Positions 1 through 8,734 of a stretch of 64,000 bases of DNA are shown here, in pieces. A program made the translations under genes and the position numbers. This stretch comes from Clostridium sp. OF09-36 (GTDB taxonomy: Bacteria > Bacillota > Clostridia > Lachnospirales > Lachnospiraceae): the NCBI RefSeq assembly GCF_003481985.1, contig NZ_QUMD01000004.1, positions 62,001 to 126,000 of the forward strand. Direction: 5' to 3'. Under the pieces are notes generated by a model. The model saw only the letters and a program-made list of their open reading frames with translations. It made no database searches and was not told where the DNA came from. Each line of letters starts with the position of its first letter. Position 1 is the first letter of the stretch.

Positions 1-1067
1 TCGGGATCGGAGATGCCTCCGGTATGTTCCCGATCGACCCGGAAACCATGGATTTCGACAAGCACATGGCAAAGCAGTTTGAGGAAGCGGCCGCAAAGAA
101 AGGCTATTCCCTGGATCTTTGTTCCATCCTCCCGGCAGTACTGACGGCAGGGCAGAATGCAGGGGTGCTGACCGAAGAAGGCGCGGCTTTCCTGGATCCG
201 TCCGGCAAACTGAAGGCTGGAATCCCGCTGTGCCCTCCAGAGGGAGATGCCCTGACCGGAATGGTTGCGACAAACAGCGTGGCACAGCGCACCGGAAATG
301 TTTCAGCCGGAACCTCAGGCTTTCTGGTGGCAGTGATGGAACACAGCTTGTCCAGAATGTACCGGGAGATCGAGATCATCCAGACCCCGGATGGTTCGGT
401 TGTTGGAATGATCCATGCCAATACCTGCACCTCAGATCTGGATGCCTGGGTAAATTTATTTGGTGAATTTGCACGCCTGTCCGGTCACGAGATGAAGCCG
501 GACAAACTGTATGGCCTTTTATACCGGAATGCACTTACCGGAAATAAGGACTGCGGTGGACTGGTAAGCTACGGCTATTATGCAGGCGAGTTCCTTACCT
601 CTGTGCCGGAGGGCAGACCCCTGTTTGTGCGCAAACCGACAGACGGGCTGAATCTTGCGGATTTTATGAGAGCACATCTCTATTCCGCTGTTGCGATCAT
701 CCGCATGGGAATTGACCTGATGAAAGAAGAGGACGTTCAGATCGACTGCCTGACAGCACATGGAGGACTCTTTAAGACCAAGGGAGTCGGACAGCAGATC
801 CTGGCAGATGCACTTGGAATCCCGGTAACGGTCATGGAAACAGCCGGCGAGGGCGGCGCCTGGGGAATTGCCCTTTTAGCAGCCTATATGGTGCGGGAAG
901 AAAAAGCACAGACCCTGCCGGAGTATCTGGACAAAGCGGTATTCAGCAGACAAAACGGTGAGACACTTTCCCCAATCCCGGAAAACAAAGAGGGCTATGA
1001 CCGCTTCCTCGTAAATTACAAGGCCGGGCTGGAGGCAGAACGCGCAGCAGTGAGAGATTTAAAGTAG
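1..1067 (+). CDS. FGGY-family carbohydrate kinase, 5'-truncated by window edge
   Basis: The reading frame is open from base 3 (…IGDASGMFPID) with no start in the window, so only the 3' part of the gene is present (about 355 codons). FGGY kinases phosphorylate sugars or polyols with ATP in the cytoplasm. Visible family signs are the IGDASGMFPID stretch of the substrate domain, then a C-terminal actin-like ATPase domain with AHGGLFKT followed by QQILADALGIPV and a Gly-rich GEGGAWGIALLA segment. Most members are about 500-550 residues, so roughly a third is off-window. It stops 137 bp before a LacI repressor on the same strand and heads a sugar-uptake locus, so it is probably the first kinase of that pathway. 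The substrate (xylulose-like, ribulose-like or other) cannot be told from the sequence. Confidence 0.85.
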   Translation, partial: GIGDASGMFPIDPETMDFDKHMAKQFEEAAAKKGYSLDLCSILPAVLTAGQNAGVLTEEGAAFLDPSGKLKAGIPLCPPEGDALTGMVATNSVAQRTGNVSAGTSGFLVAVMEHSLSRMYREIEIIQTPDGSVVGMIHANTCTSDLDAWVNLFGEFARLSGHEMKPDKLYGLLYRNALTGNKDCGGLVSYGYYAGEFLTSVPEGRPLFVRKPTDGLNLADFMRAHLYSAVAIIRMGIDLMKEEDVQIDCLTAHGGLFKTKGVGQQILADALGIPVTVMETAGEGGAWGIALLAAYMVREEKAQTLPEYLDKAVFSRQNGETLSPIPENKEGYDRFLVNYKAGLEAERAAVRDLK

Positions 1068-1091
1068 CTTTGTGCAGATCTTCAGAACGTA

Positions 1092-1105
1092 TCGAAACGG
1101 TTATA
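1092..1105. promoter_or_regulatory. LacI-type operator copy 1
   Basis: TCGAAACGGTTATA shares the AAACGGTTA core with two further copies at 1171-1184 and 1206-1219. It lies 25 nt after the kinase stop codon and is the most degenerate of the three. LacI-family operators are near-palindromes around a central CG, which fits. Confidence 0.6.
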
Positions 1106-1169
1106 TTGTTATATTGCATAAAACAGGCCGCAAAAACTGAACAGAATGTACAAATTTGTAAAAACAGTA

Positions 1170-1198
1170 TTGTAAACGGTTACATTATGTGCTAATAT
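1170..1198 (+). promoter_or_regulatory. lacI promoter giving a predicted leaderless mRNA
   Basis: TTGTAA (1170-1175), a 17-bp spacer and TAATAT (1193-1198), preceded by an extended TGC. The expected transcription start, 6-8 nt after the -10, falls on the ATG at 1205. No Shine-Dalgarno is present, so the message probably begins at its start codon. Confidence 0.6.
1171..1184. promoter_or_regulatory. LacI-type operator copy 2 (best match)
   Basis: TGTAAACGGTTACA is an almost perfect 14-bp palindrome, differing from its reverse complement by a single mismatched pair. It overlaps the -35 hexamer and the spacer of the lacI promoter, the usual place for steric repression. Confidence 0.75.
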
Positions 1199-1204
1199 GA
1201 CAGT

Positions 1205-2236
1205 ATGAAAACGGTTACAAAATTAACTATTACTCAAATTGCACAAAAAGCAAAGGTGTCTGTAGCAACTGTCTCCCGTGTAATCAATGATGCAGCCTGT
1301 GTGAAACCGGAAACCAGGGAACGCGTATTGAAGATCATAGAAGAATACGATTATGTTCCCAATTCCAGTGCACAAAGTTTGAGCAAGAGCAGCTCCCAGA
1401 ATATCGGCGTGATCCTTCCGGATCTGGAAAATCCGTTTTTCCAGCGGGTATTGCGGGGAGTGACAAGAGTGGCAGATGAGAAAGGCTATAATATTCTGAT
1501 CTATAACACCGATGAACAGGTGGAAAAGGAGCACCGGATTTTACGCTCTGCCAAAGGCGCGGATCTTGCGGGACTGATGATCTCACCGGTCATTTACCAG
1601 GACTATGAGGCGAATGAGATCCTGAAAACGTTTGAGCGGAATAACATTCCGGTTGTTCTGGTAGACCGCTCCATTGAAGGCTCAGATTTCAACCAGGTTC
1701 TGGTCGACAATGAGAAGGGGGCTTACGATGCAGTTTCTTCCCTGATCAAAGCAGGACACGAAAAGATTGGTTTTTTAAAGGGTGACAGCAATGTATATCC
1801 GATCCGGGAACGGGAGCATGGCTACCTGAGAGCCCTGGACGAGAGCGGCATTGCCTTCCGAAAGGAATATGTCATATCCTGTGACCAGAAATATGACATT
1901 GCTTACCGGAACATGAAAAACCTTATGGAACAGCCAGATCCGCCGACGGCCATTTTTACATCCAACAACATGATGACTCTGGCCTGTGTCCGGTATCTGC
2001 TTCAAAAAGGCTTCCGGATCGGTGAAGACATTTCCCTGATCGGCTTTGATGAGATCGAAATGTTTGAGCTCCTGAATATCCGGATCTCTACAGTAACACG
2101 GTCCGAAGAAGAAATGGGGGAAGCAGCCATGGAGATGATTCTCCGGCGCATGAAGGATGGCATAAAAGAGCATGAATGCCTGATGCTTTCGACCAGTCTT
2201 GTATTACGCGGATCGGAAATGTGCAGGAGCCTGTAA
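1205..2236 (+). CDS. LacI-family transcriptional repressor
   Basis: 343 residues, normal for LacI/PurR regulators. Residues about 8-30 form the helix-turn-helix (ITQIAQKAKVSVATVSRVIN). The hinge helix follows near residue 55 (SAQSLSKS), and then the periplasmic-binding-like effector domain begins (IGVILPDLENPFFQ). The start at 1205 is forced: an in-frame stop lies at 1193-1195 and there is no later Met before the HTH is lost. No ribosome-binding site precedes it. It sits between the sugar kinase and the binding-protein gene, and operator-like palindromes cover its promoter and its own first codons. It is therefore probably an autoregulated, sugar-responsive repressor of this locus. The inducer is unknown. 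Confidence 0.93.
   Translation: MKTVTKLTITQIAQKAKVSVATVSRVINDAACVKPETRERVLKIIEEYDYVPNSSAQSLSKSSSQNIGVILPDLENPFFQRVLRGVTRVADEKGYNILIYNTDEQVEKEHRILRSAKGADLAGLMISPVIYQDYEANEILKTFERNNIPVVLVDRSIEGSDFNQVLVDNEKGAYDAVSSLIKAGHEKIGFLKGDSNVYPIREREHGYLRALDESGIAFRKEYVISCDQKYDIAYRNMKNLMEQPDPPTAIFTSNNMMTLACVRYLLQKGFRIGEDISLIGFDEIEMFELLNIRISTVTRSEEEMGEAAMEMILRRMKDGIKEHECLMLSTSLVLRGSEMCRSL
1206..1219. promoter_or_regulatory. LacI-type operator copy 3, inside lacI codons 1-5
   Basis: TGAAAACGGTTACA overlaps the start codon and the first codons of lacI, 35 bp downstream of copy 2. Binding here would block initiation directly. The repressor's own N-terminal residues (KTVT) are dictated by the operator. Confidence 0.65.
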
Positions 2237-2340
2237 CCTGTTGTTCACTGATTTATTTACGATTCAACGGCAATGTGCCTTTGGATACATCCAGCCATCC
2301 CCAGCAGATGGCCAGCTATTATTAGAGGAGGGTTTTTACT

Positions 2341-3429
2341 ATGAAAAAGAAAATTTTATCAGTTCTTCTTGCCGCAACAATGGTAACCGCAATGTTAAGC
2401 GGATGCGGATCCAAAGCAGCTTCTTCTGACACAACAGCAGCAACCGAGGCTGCAAAAGAGGCAGCAGCAGGCGAGAGCGAAGCAAAGGACGCTGGTGCTT
2501 CTGAGAAAAAGGACTACACGATCGCAGTTGTTGTAAAGGGAAATACAAACGGCTGGTTCGTAAGAATGGAGCAGGGTATTAAAAAATTCGCAGAGGAGAC
2601 CGGCATCAACGCATATATGACAGGTCCTTCCGATACCGATTCTGCACAGCAGATCCAGGTACTGCAGGATGTTGTATCCCAGAAACCGGATGCACTGTGT
2701 GTTGTTCCGATTGACCCGGCTGCATGTGAGACCGTACTGGCAGAGGCACGTGAAAAAGGCATCAAGGTTATCTGCCACGAGGGATCTTCTGTAGAGAACT
2801 GTGACTACGACGTAGAAGCATTCGATAACGCAGGTTACGGTGCTTTCATTATGGACTGCCTTGCAAAGCTTATGGGCGAGGAAGGCGAGTACATCACCAT
2901 GGTTGGTTATCTGACTTCCGCATCCCATAACGAGTGGGCTGACGGTGCTGTAGCACGTGCAGAGGAAGCATATCCAAACATGACCCTGGCAGCAGAGAAG
3001 AGACTTGAGTCTGAGAACTCTGCAGAGACTGCATACGAGGTTGCAAAACAGTATCTGAAAACTAACCCGAACATCAAAGGCTTCACCGGATCTTCTTCCG
3101 ATGATACTCCTGGTATCGCACGTGCGATCGATGAGCTTGGCCTGACCGGTAAGGTATTCTCCGTTGGAACCGGTATGCCGAACGAGTGCCGCGAGCTGCT
3201 GAAGGCAGGTTCCCTGCAGACCATCACCCTGTGGGATCCGGCAGATGCAGGCTATGCAATGTGCAAACTGGCTACCATGGTACTGGATGGCGAAGAGATC
3301 GGCGACGGAACTGATCTTGGCCTGGAAGGCTACAACGACTTAAAGACCGACGCAAGCAATCCGAAGGTCCTGATGGGCGATGCTTCTATCGCAATCACTG
3401 CTGACAACGTAGACGATTACGATTTCTAA
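2341..3429 (+). CDS. Sugar ABC transporter substrate-binding lipoprotein
   Basis: 362 residues. A Lys-rich start and hydrophobic stretch lead to a lipobox (LSGC, Cys about 21), so the mature protein is a lipoprotein on the outer face of the membrane. A Ser/Ala/Glu-rich linker (about 24-55) precedes a type I periplasmic-binding fold (Peripla_BP_4), beginning near TIAVVVKGNTNGWF. The sequence resembles the rhamnose/autoinducer-2 (RhaS/LsrB) group more than ribose RbsB, though the ligand is not defined. A strong GAGGAGG site precedes the ATG. It is followed by a hairpin and then the ATPase and permease genes, the standard arrangement for high expression of the binding protein. Confidence 0.88.
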   Translation: MKKKILSVLLAATMVTAMLSGCGSKAASSDTTAATEAAKEAAAGESEAKDAGASEKKDYTIAVVVKGNTNGWFVRMEQGIKKFAEETGINAYMTGPSDTDSAQQIQVLQDVVSQKPDALCVVPIDPAACETVLAEAREKGIKVICHEGSSVENCDYDVEAFDNAGYGAFIMDCLAKLMGEEGEYITMVGYLTSASHNEWADGAVARAEEAYPNMTLAAEKRLESENSAETAYEVAKQYLKTNPNIKGFTGSSSDDTPGIARAIDELGLTGKVFSVGTGMPNECRELLKAGSLQTITLWDPADAGYAMCKLATMVLDGEEIGDGTDLGLEGYNDLKTDASNPKVLMGDASIAITADNVDDYDF

Positions 3430-3467
3430 AGCAAACGAAAAACAACGATCATCAAAATAATAAATGT

Positions 3468-3506
3468 CAAAAAGGCTGTGTAGTTGCTGGATATACAGCC
3501 TTTTTG
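3468..3506 (+). terminator. Intra-operon hairpin after the binding-protein gene
   Basis: CAAAAAGGCTGT (3468-3479) pairs perfectly with ACAGCCTTTTTG (3495-3506), the 3' arm ending in T5. It lies between the binding-protein and ATPase genes, where a partial terminator or mRNA-stabilising hairpin lowers expression of the membrane components. Confidence 0.7.
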
Positions 3507-3530
3507 AATATAGAAGGGTGGAGGCGCCAA

Positions 3531-5018
3531 GTGTCAGAGAATATTATTAAAATCACACAGGTCAAAAAGTATTTCGGCGGTGTTAAGGCACTCGATGGAG
3601 TTGACCTGGTCATTAAAAAAGGTGAAGTACACTGTCTGGCAGGAGAAAATGGGTGTGGAAAATCAACGATCATCAATATCATTTCCGGCTTTTACCAGCC
3701 AGATTCCGGCACCATTGAGATTGACGGAAAAGAATATACAAAGCTGACTACGCAGCAGGCGATCGATGCAGGCGTGCAGGTTATTTATCAGGATCTGTCG
3801 GTATTCCCAAACCTGACCGTAAGGGAAAACCTTGCGATCACCATGGAAAAATCCAGCGGCAGAAAATTTGTAAGTAAAAAACGTTTCGATGAAATTGCAA
3901 AAAGGGCACTGTCCAAGATTGAATTCCAGGTTGACTTAGATGAGCTGGTTGAAAACCTGACTGTTGCGAATAAGCAGCTGATCGCGATCAGCCGTGCACT
4001 TTTAACCGATGCGAAGCTGATTATCATGGATGAGCCGACCACGGCGATCACGCAGAAAGAGGTAAAGAACCTGTTCAACGTCATCCGTGATCTCCAGAAA
4101 CAGGGAATCGCGGTACTGTTCGTATCCCATAAGCTGGACGAGGTATTTGAGATCGCAGAGCATTTCACCATTTTCCGCTCTGGTAAAAATGTTTTCTCCG
4201 GAGAGACCAAAGAGCTTACGCAGGCATCCTTCACACACTATATGACAGGACGTGACATTGAGGAAAAAGCATTCGAATATGCCGGCTCAGAAAATGCAAA
4301 GACCGTTCTGGAGGTAAAGAACCTGACTCTGGCAAATGGCTTTAGCGATTGCAGCTTTTCCATCCGGGAAGGCGAGATCCTTGGAATTACCGGTCTTCTT
4401 GGTTCCGGACGTACCGAGCTGGCTGAGACGATCTTCGGTATTCATAAGGCAGACTCCGGCGAGATCTACTTAAACGGGGAAAAGGTCGAGATCTCCGGTG
4501 TACAGGATGCCATGGCGAAGGGAATCGGATATGTTCCGCCGGACAGAGGCGTAGAGGGTCTTTTCATGGACCAGTCCATCGCAGACAATATCTCCGTAAC
4601 CCGCTGGGCTGATTTCAGAAAAGGAATCCTGATGGACCGTGACGCGATCGAAGAATCTGTCAACCACTGGGTAAAAGAGCTTTCCATCAAGATCGGAAAT
4701 ATCAATGACACCATGCGGACACTTTCCGGAGGAAATGCACAGAAGTGCGTCCTCGCAAAATGGCTGTGCCGCGACTTAAAGGTTCTGATCTTAAACGGAC
4801 CGACTGTCGGTGTAGATATCGGTGCAAAATATGATATTTACACACTGACCAAGAAGCTCGCAGCTTCCGGACTGGCTGTGATCATTATCTCTGATGATAT
4901 CCGGGAAGTCCTTCTTAACTGTAACCGTGTGCTGATCATGAAACAGGGACGTCTGGCTGGCGAATTCCAGGCAGAAGAGCTGAATGAGGCAACACTTTCA
5001 GCCAAAGCGGTAGAATAA
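3531..5018 (+). CDS. Sugar ABC transporter ATP-binding protein (two ATPase domains)
   Basis: About 495 residues, the RbsA/MglA/LsrA type with two fused nucleotide-binding domains. The N-terminal domain has Walker A GENGCGKST and Walker B LIIMDEPTTAIT. The C-terminal domain has the signature LSGGNAQKCVLAKWL but a Walker-A-position GLLGSGRTEL and VLILNGPTVGVD where the catalytic Asp-Glu would be, the usual degenerate second half. GTG at 3531 is the chosen start because a strong GTGGAGG site (3518-3524) precedes it. An upstream ATG at 3504 has no such site and lies in the hairpin. It energises the two permeases that follow. Confidence 0.92.
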   Translation: MSENIIKITQVKKYFGGVKALDGVDLVIKKGEVHCLAGENGCGKSTIINIISGFYQPDSGTIEIDGKEYTKLTTQQAIDAGVQVIYQDLSVFPNLTVRENLAITMEKSSGRKFVSKKRFDEIAKRALSKIEFQVDLDELVENLTVANKQLIAISRALLTDAKLIIMDEPTTAITQKEVKNLFNVIRDLQKQGIAVLFVSHKLDEVFEIAEHFTIFRSGKNVFSGETKELTQASFTHYMTGRDIEEKAFEYAGSENAKTVLEVKNLTLANGFSDCSFSIREGEILGITGLLGSGRTELAETIFGIHKADSGEIYLNGEKVEISGVQDAMAKGIGYVPPDRGVEGLFMDQSIADNISVTRWADFRKGILMDRDAIEESVNHWVKELSIKIGNINDTMRTLSGGNAQKCVLAKWLCRDLKVLILNGPTVGVDIGAKYDIYTLTKKLAASGLAVIIISDDIREVLLNCNRVLIMKQGRLAGEFQAEELNEATLSAKAVE

Positions 5019-5033
5019 ACAGGAGGTACTGGA

Positions 5034-6050
5034 ATGGATACAAATAAACTCATAAAAAAAGTTACAAAGAAAACAGAGTTTTACATTGCGCTGATCCTGA
5101 TCGTGTTTTGTATGATCGTACAGGTTCGCAGCGGACAGTTTTTTACACCAAATAATATCGTCGACCTGCTCAGATCCATGACGATCCCGACTATGTTCTG
5201 TATCGGTGAAATGATGGTCCTGATCTCGGGCGGTGTTGACTGTTCCTTCCCGGCAGTGGCTTCCTTGGCTATGTACTTTGTCTGCACAAAGCTGGATGGG
5301 GCATTTTCGAATCCAATCCCGTATTTTGTGGTAGCAGTACTTCTGGGACTGCTCATGGGCGCTGTGAATGGTTTTGTTGTTGCAAAATATAAATTCCCGG
5401 CGATGATCGTTACCTTAGGTACATCCAGTATCTTCATTGGTATCATGCAGGGCCTGCTTGGATCCTCCGAGTACCCACTGACCAGTGCACTGTATAAGCT
5501 TGGACAGACCAGCATTTACACAGGAACCAATGCAAACACCGGCTTTACATCGAACCTGCCGGTACACTTTATTTTTGCGGTGATCCTGGTAGCACTGGGC
5601 TGGTTCATTCTGAATAAGACCATGCTGGGTCGTGGAATCTACGCAGTGGGCGGTGACGAAGTGGCAGCAGCAAGAGCAGGCTTTAATGTGTTCTGGACCC
5701 GTATGTTTATCTTCTGCTTTTCCGGTGCAATGGCCGGATTCATCGGTGTGACCCGTGCTAGCATGATGCTTGCGGTTAACCCGAACAACATGATCGGCAT
5801 GGAGATGGATGTTATCGCATCCTGCGTGCTTGGTGGTGTTTCCCTGGTTGGTGGTAAAGGCTCTGTACTTGGTGCCGTGCTTGGTACTGCACTGATGACC
5901 GTAGTTTCCAACAGCCTGATCCTTCTTGGAATTCCTACAGTATGGGCCCGTGTATTTACCGGTATGATCATCATCATTGGTACTGCTGTATCTGCTATCC
6001 AGGAAAAACACAGAAAAAATGCACTGTTTGTAACAGTTTCTGAGAAGTAG
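5034..6050 (+). CDS. Sugar ABC transporter permease 1
   Basis: 338 residues with about eight to ten hydrophobic segments, BPD_transp_2 (ribose/AI-2 type) permease family. Typical family stretches are GEMMVLISGGVDCS near residue 60, GAVNGFVVAKYKFPAMIVTLG near 105-125, and CVLGGVSLVGGKGS near 265, which is the EAA-like coupling region. A strong AGGAGG site lies before the ATG, 15 bp after the ATPase. Forms a heterodimeric channel with the next gene product. Confidence 0.9.
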   Translation: MDTNKLIKKVTKKTEFYIALILIVFCMIVQVRSGQFFTPNNIVDLLRSMTIPTMFCIGEMMVLISGGVDCSFPAVASLAMYFVCTKLDGAFSNPIPYFVVAVLLGLLMGAVNGFVVAKYKFPAMIVTLGTSSIFIGIMQGLLGSSEYPLTSALYKLGQTSIYTGTNANTGFTSNLPVHFIFAVILVALGWFILNKTMLGRGIYAVGGDEVAAARAGFNVFWTRMFIFCFSGAMAGFIGVTRASMMLAVNPNNMIGMEMDVIASCVLGGVSLVGGKGSVLGAVLGTALMTVVSNSLILLGIPTVWARVFTGMIIIIGTAVSAIQEKHRKNALFVTVSEK

Positions 6051-6062
6051 GAGGTACGCACA

Positions 6063-7067
6063 ATGAGTAAGGAAAAGACAGTCATGAAAAAAATGACTAC
6101 AAGGGATGCGAATTTCGTGCGTCTTTTGATCGTGTTTGCAGCAGTATTTGTGATCTGCTCTCTGTTGCAGGGCGGCAAATTCTTAAATCTTGATAACTTC
6201 GGTTCTATGTTTAAGCAGTTCCCGGAGTATGGTCTTTTGGCGATCGGCATTGGTATGGCACTTCTGATCGGTGGTATCGACCTGAGTGCGGTATATCTGG
6301 CAAACTTAAGCTCGATCATCGCTGGCCTGTTTGTTCTGAAATTCATGAATGACAGTGGTGACCCGCAGACCGGCCTGATCCTGGTGAGCTTTCTGATCGC
6401 GATCTTAGTCGGCGCGGTCGGTGGTGCCGTGAATGGCCTTCTGATCTCCGGCGTGGGCATTCCTGCAATGCTGGCTACTCTGGGTACCCAGTCTCTGTTC
6501 TGGGGCATCGGTGTCGTACTGACAAAGGGCTCCACCTTAAGTAAGTTCCCGAAGGGACTGACCATGATGCTCAATGCCAAGATTGGTATCCTGCCGGTTA
6601 CCGTTGTGATCTTTGCCATTGTAGCGGCAGTATGTATTGTCATTGTAGCAAAGACAAAGCTTGGCTACGAGATGAAAATGTATGGTACCAACAACAAGGC
6701 AACGATCTATGCCGGCTTAAACAACTTAAAGATCGTTGTGCTGACACATATGATTTCCGGTATCCTGGCTGCCCTGTGCGGTATCATCATGTGGGGCCGT
6801 TACAGCTCTGCAAAGGCAGATAACGGTGCGACCTATACCATGCAGGCAATCCTGATCGCAGTTATGGGCGGCATCAGCCCGAATGGCGGTAAAGGAAATG
6901 TGCAGGGAATCGTGCTGGCTGTGCTGATCATCCAGATGGTATCCAGTACGCTGAATATGTTTACTTGGATCCCGACACCGTGCCGCCAGATCGTATGGGG
7001 CGTACTTCTGATCGTGGTTATGATCCTGAATTACTACAGTGACCAGAAGGCGAAAAAAGCAAAGTAG
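6063..7067 (+). CDS. Sugar ABC transporter permease 2
   Basis: 334 residues, paralogous to the preceding permease (BPD_transp_2). Matching landmarks are GMALLIGGIDLSAV, GAVNGLLISGVGIPAMLATLG and AVMGGISPNGGKGN. Starts 12 bp after permease 1 with AGGAGG upstream, so the two are translated from one mRNA and probably pair in the membrane. Ends with a short Lys/Ala-rich cytoplasmic tail. Confidence 0.9.
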   Translation: MSKEKTVMKKMTTRDANFVRLLIVFAAVFVICSLLQGGKFLNLDNFGSMFKQFPEYGLLAIGIGMALLIGGIDLSAVYLANLSSIIAGLFVLKFMNDSGDPQTGLILVSFLIAILVGAVGGAVNGLLISGVGIPAMLATLGTQSLFWGIGVVLTKGSTLSKFPKGLTMMLNAKIGILPVTVVIFAIVAAVCIVIVAKTKLGYEMKMYGTNNKATIYAGLNNLKIVVLTHMISGILAALCGIIMWGRYSSAKADNGATYTMQAILIAVMGGISPNGGKGNVQGIVLAVLIIQMVSSTLNMFTWIPTPCRQIVWGVLLIVVMILNYYSDQKAKKAK

Positions 7068-7091
7068 GGATTGCCGGAAAAGGGAGGCTTT

Positions 7092-7733
7092 ATGAAAGTA
7101 TATCAGATCACGGATCCAGAATTTGCAAAATATGGAAGAATCATTTCCGGTTACGATTTTTCCGGGCTGATCCGGAAATTAAAAGAACTTCCAATGTCAG
7201 ACGGTGTAACCTATGTGGCGGCTGATCCGGCATTGGAAAGCCTTCCTGTTTTTAAAGAATTTCAGGAAGGATTTTATGGTGAGATTCCGGCAGAGCTTGG
7301 ATACTGCTTGGGACATAATGACGCATTGAACGGACTGGAATATCACCGGGGATCCGAAGTGAATATTTCTGCCAGCGACTTTGTAGTAATGGTTGGCTGC
7401 CAGCAGGATCTGGAAGAGGGCTTTTGCTACGATACTTCCAAGGTCCAGGCGTTTTATGTGCCGGAAGGACTGGCTGTGGAATTTTACGCAACAACCCTTC
7501 ATTACTGTGCATGCAATGTAACAGAAGATGGGTACCGCCATGGAACATTTTTGCCGAGAGGGACTAACACGCCGCTGGATGCCGGATTTCAGGCAAAAAC
7601 AGAAGAGGATAAGCTTCTGCAGGCAAAAAATAAATGGCTGATCGCGCATCCAGACGGAGGCCAGGCAGAGCAGGTCCCGAAGACCATGTATGGAAAAAAC
7701 TGGACGATAAAGGACTGCGAAGGGATCAGCTGA
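7092..7733 (+). CDS. DUF4867 family protein
   Basis: 213 residues from the ATG at 7092, chosen because GGGAGG sits 7 nt upstream. An in-frame ATG at 7071 has no site. Similar proteins form an uncharacterised family, DUF4867, seen next to sugar transporters and kinases in Clostridia. The middle has the look of a cupin beta-barrel, with His and Glu that could bind metal (GLEYHRGSEVN, then LHYCACNV and RHGTFLPRGTN). No signal peptide or membrane segment, so cytoplasmic. Its place between the importer and the isomerase suggests an enzyme step, perhaps isomerisation of the sugar. That function is inference. Confidence 0.8.
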   Translation: MKVYQITDPEFAKYGRIISGYDFSGLIRKLKELPMSDGVTYVAADPALESLPVFKEFQEGFYGEIPAELGYCLGHNDALNGLEYHRGSEVNISASDFVVMVGCQQDLEEGFCYDTSKVQAFYVPEGLAVEFYATTLHYCACNVTEDGYRHGTFLPRGTNTPLDAGFQAKTEEDKLLQAKNKWLIAHPDGGQAEQVPKTMYGKNWTIKDCEGIS

Positions 7734-7775
7734 TCATAGCAGTAAAAATGAACGAGACAGATTAGGAGGAAAATC

Positions 7776-8720
7776 ATGAATCATTTTGGTGAGAAGTTTG
7801 CGAGCAGGTTCAACTCATTTGTGTTAAAGGGAGATACGGTATACGATGCGATCGAAAAAATTAAAACGATCCCGCATGTTACCCATCTGGAATTCAACTA
7901 TCCGGAGCATTTTAAAGATACAGAAGTTTCCAAGATCAAGGAAATGATGGGAGACCTGAAGGTAAACGGTGTGGCAACCAGATTCAAACCGCCGAAATAC
8001 TTAAATGGCGAATTTTCCCACTACGACGATGAGATCCGCAGGGAGTCCATCAATCTTGCAAAGGGTGCTGTAGATAAGTGCCATGAGCTGGGTGGGGAAG
8101 TCGTTACCGTATGGCTTGCTTACGATGGCTACGATTATCCATTCCAGATCGATTATGGAACTGCATGGAACCGGCTGATCGAAGCATTTCAGGAGATCTG
8201 CGATTACGCAGCCCAGTACAACATCAAGGTCAGCATCGAGTATAAGCCGTTTGAGGAGCGCAACCATGCGCTGTTAGACAGTGTCGGCATGACGTTATAT
8301 GCAATCGAGCTGATCAACCGTCCAAACATCGGATGCACCCTGGATTTCTGCCATATGCTGATGAAGTTCGACAGCCCGGCGTATGGACTTGCTGTAGCAG
8401 CTTTGAAGGACCGCATTTACGGACTTCATATGAACGATGGCTATGGACAGATGGACGGAGGCCTGATCTTCGGCTCCATTAACCTGATCCAGTGTGTCGA
8501 GTTTGTATATTACCTGAAAAAGACCGGCTATGACGGGGTTGTCTTCTTTGATACCTTCCCAATTCGTGAAAACCCGGAAGCTGAGATCAAAGCCAATATC
8601 GATACTTACAGAAAGATTTCTGCAAAGATCGATGCATACGGTATGGACCGGATCGCTGAAGTGATCAATTCCCATGACGGAGTCCGCATCCAGGAAATGA
8701 TCCAGGAAATGTTTCTGTAG
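7776..8720 (+). CDS. TIM-barrel sugar isomerase/epimerase
   Basis: 314 residues of the AP-endonuclease-2-like xylose-isomerase superfamily (tagatose/psicose 3-epimerase and RhaI-like isomerases). Probable metal and catalytic residues are Glu in SIEYKPFEERN, Asp and His in CTLDFCHM, His-Met-Asn-Asp in GLHMNDGYGQMDGG, and Asp in VVFFDTFPIRENP. The last position is Asp as in L-rhamnose-isomerase-like members, whereas psicose epimerases have Glu. That argues for an aldose-ketose isomerase as much as a 3-epimerase. AGGAGG precedes the start. In the same run as the importer and the two kinases. Confidence 0.82.
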   Translation: MNHFGEKFASRFNSFVLKGDTVYDAIEKIKTIPHVTHLEFNYPEHFKDTEVSKIKEMMGDLKVNGVATRFKPPKYLNGEFSHYDDEIRRESINLAKGAVDKCHELGGEVVTVWLAYDGYDYPFQIDYGTAWNRLIEAFQEICDYAAQYNIKVSIEYKPFEERNHALLDSVGMTLYAIELINRPNIGCTLDFCHMLMKFDSPAYGLAVAALKDRIYGLHMNDGYGQMDGGLIFGSINLIQCVEFVYYLKKTGYDGVVFFDTFPIRENPEAEIKANIDTYRKISAKIDAYGMDRIAEVINSHDGVRIQEMIQEMFL

Positions 8721-8734
8721 TCAGGAGGGGCACT

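Noticed and set aside
2395..2928. Long antisense ORF opposite the sugar-binding-protein gene
   Set aside because: It is a shadow of strong codon bias on the plus strand. It has no ribosome site or family features.
5639..6643. 334-codon antisense ORF opposite the two sugar permeases
   Set aside because: It spans two real genes with typical transporter motifs. Its own composition (Thr/Ile/Pro-rich) is that of reversed membrane-protein codons.
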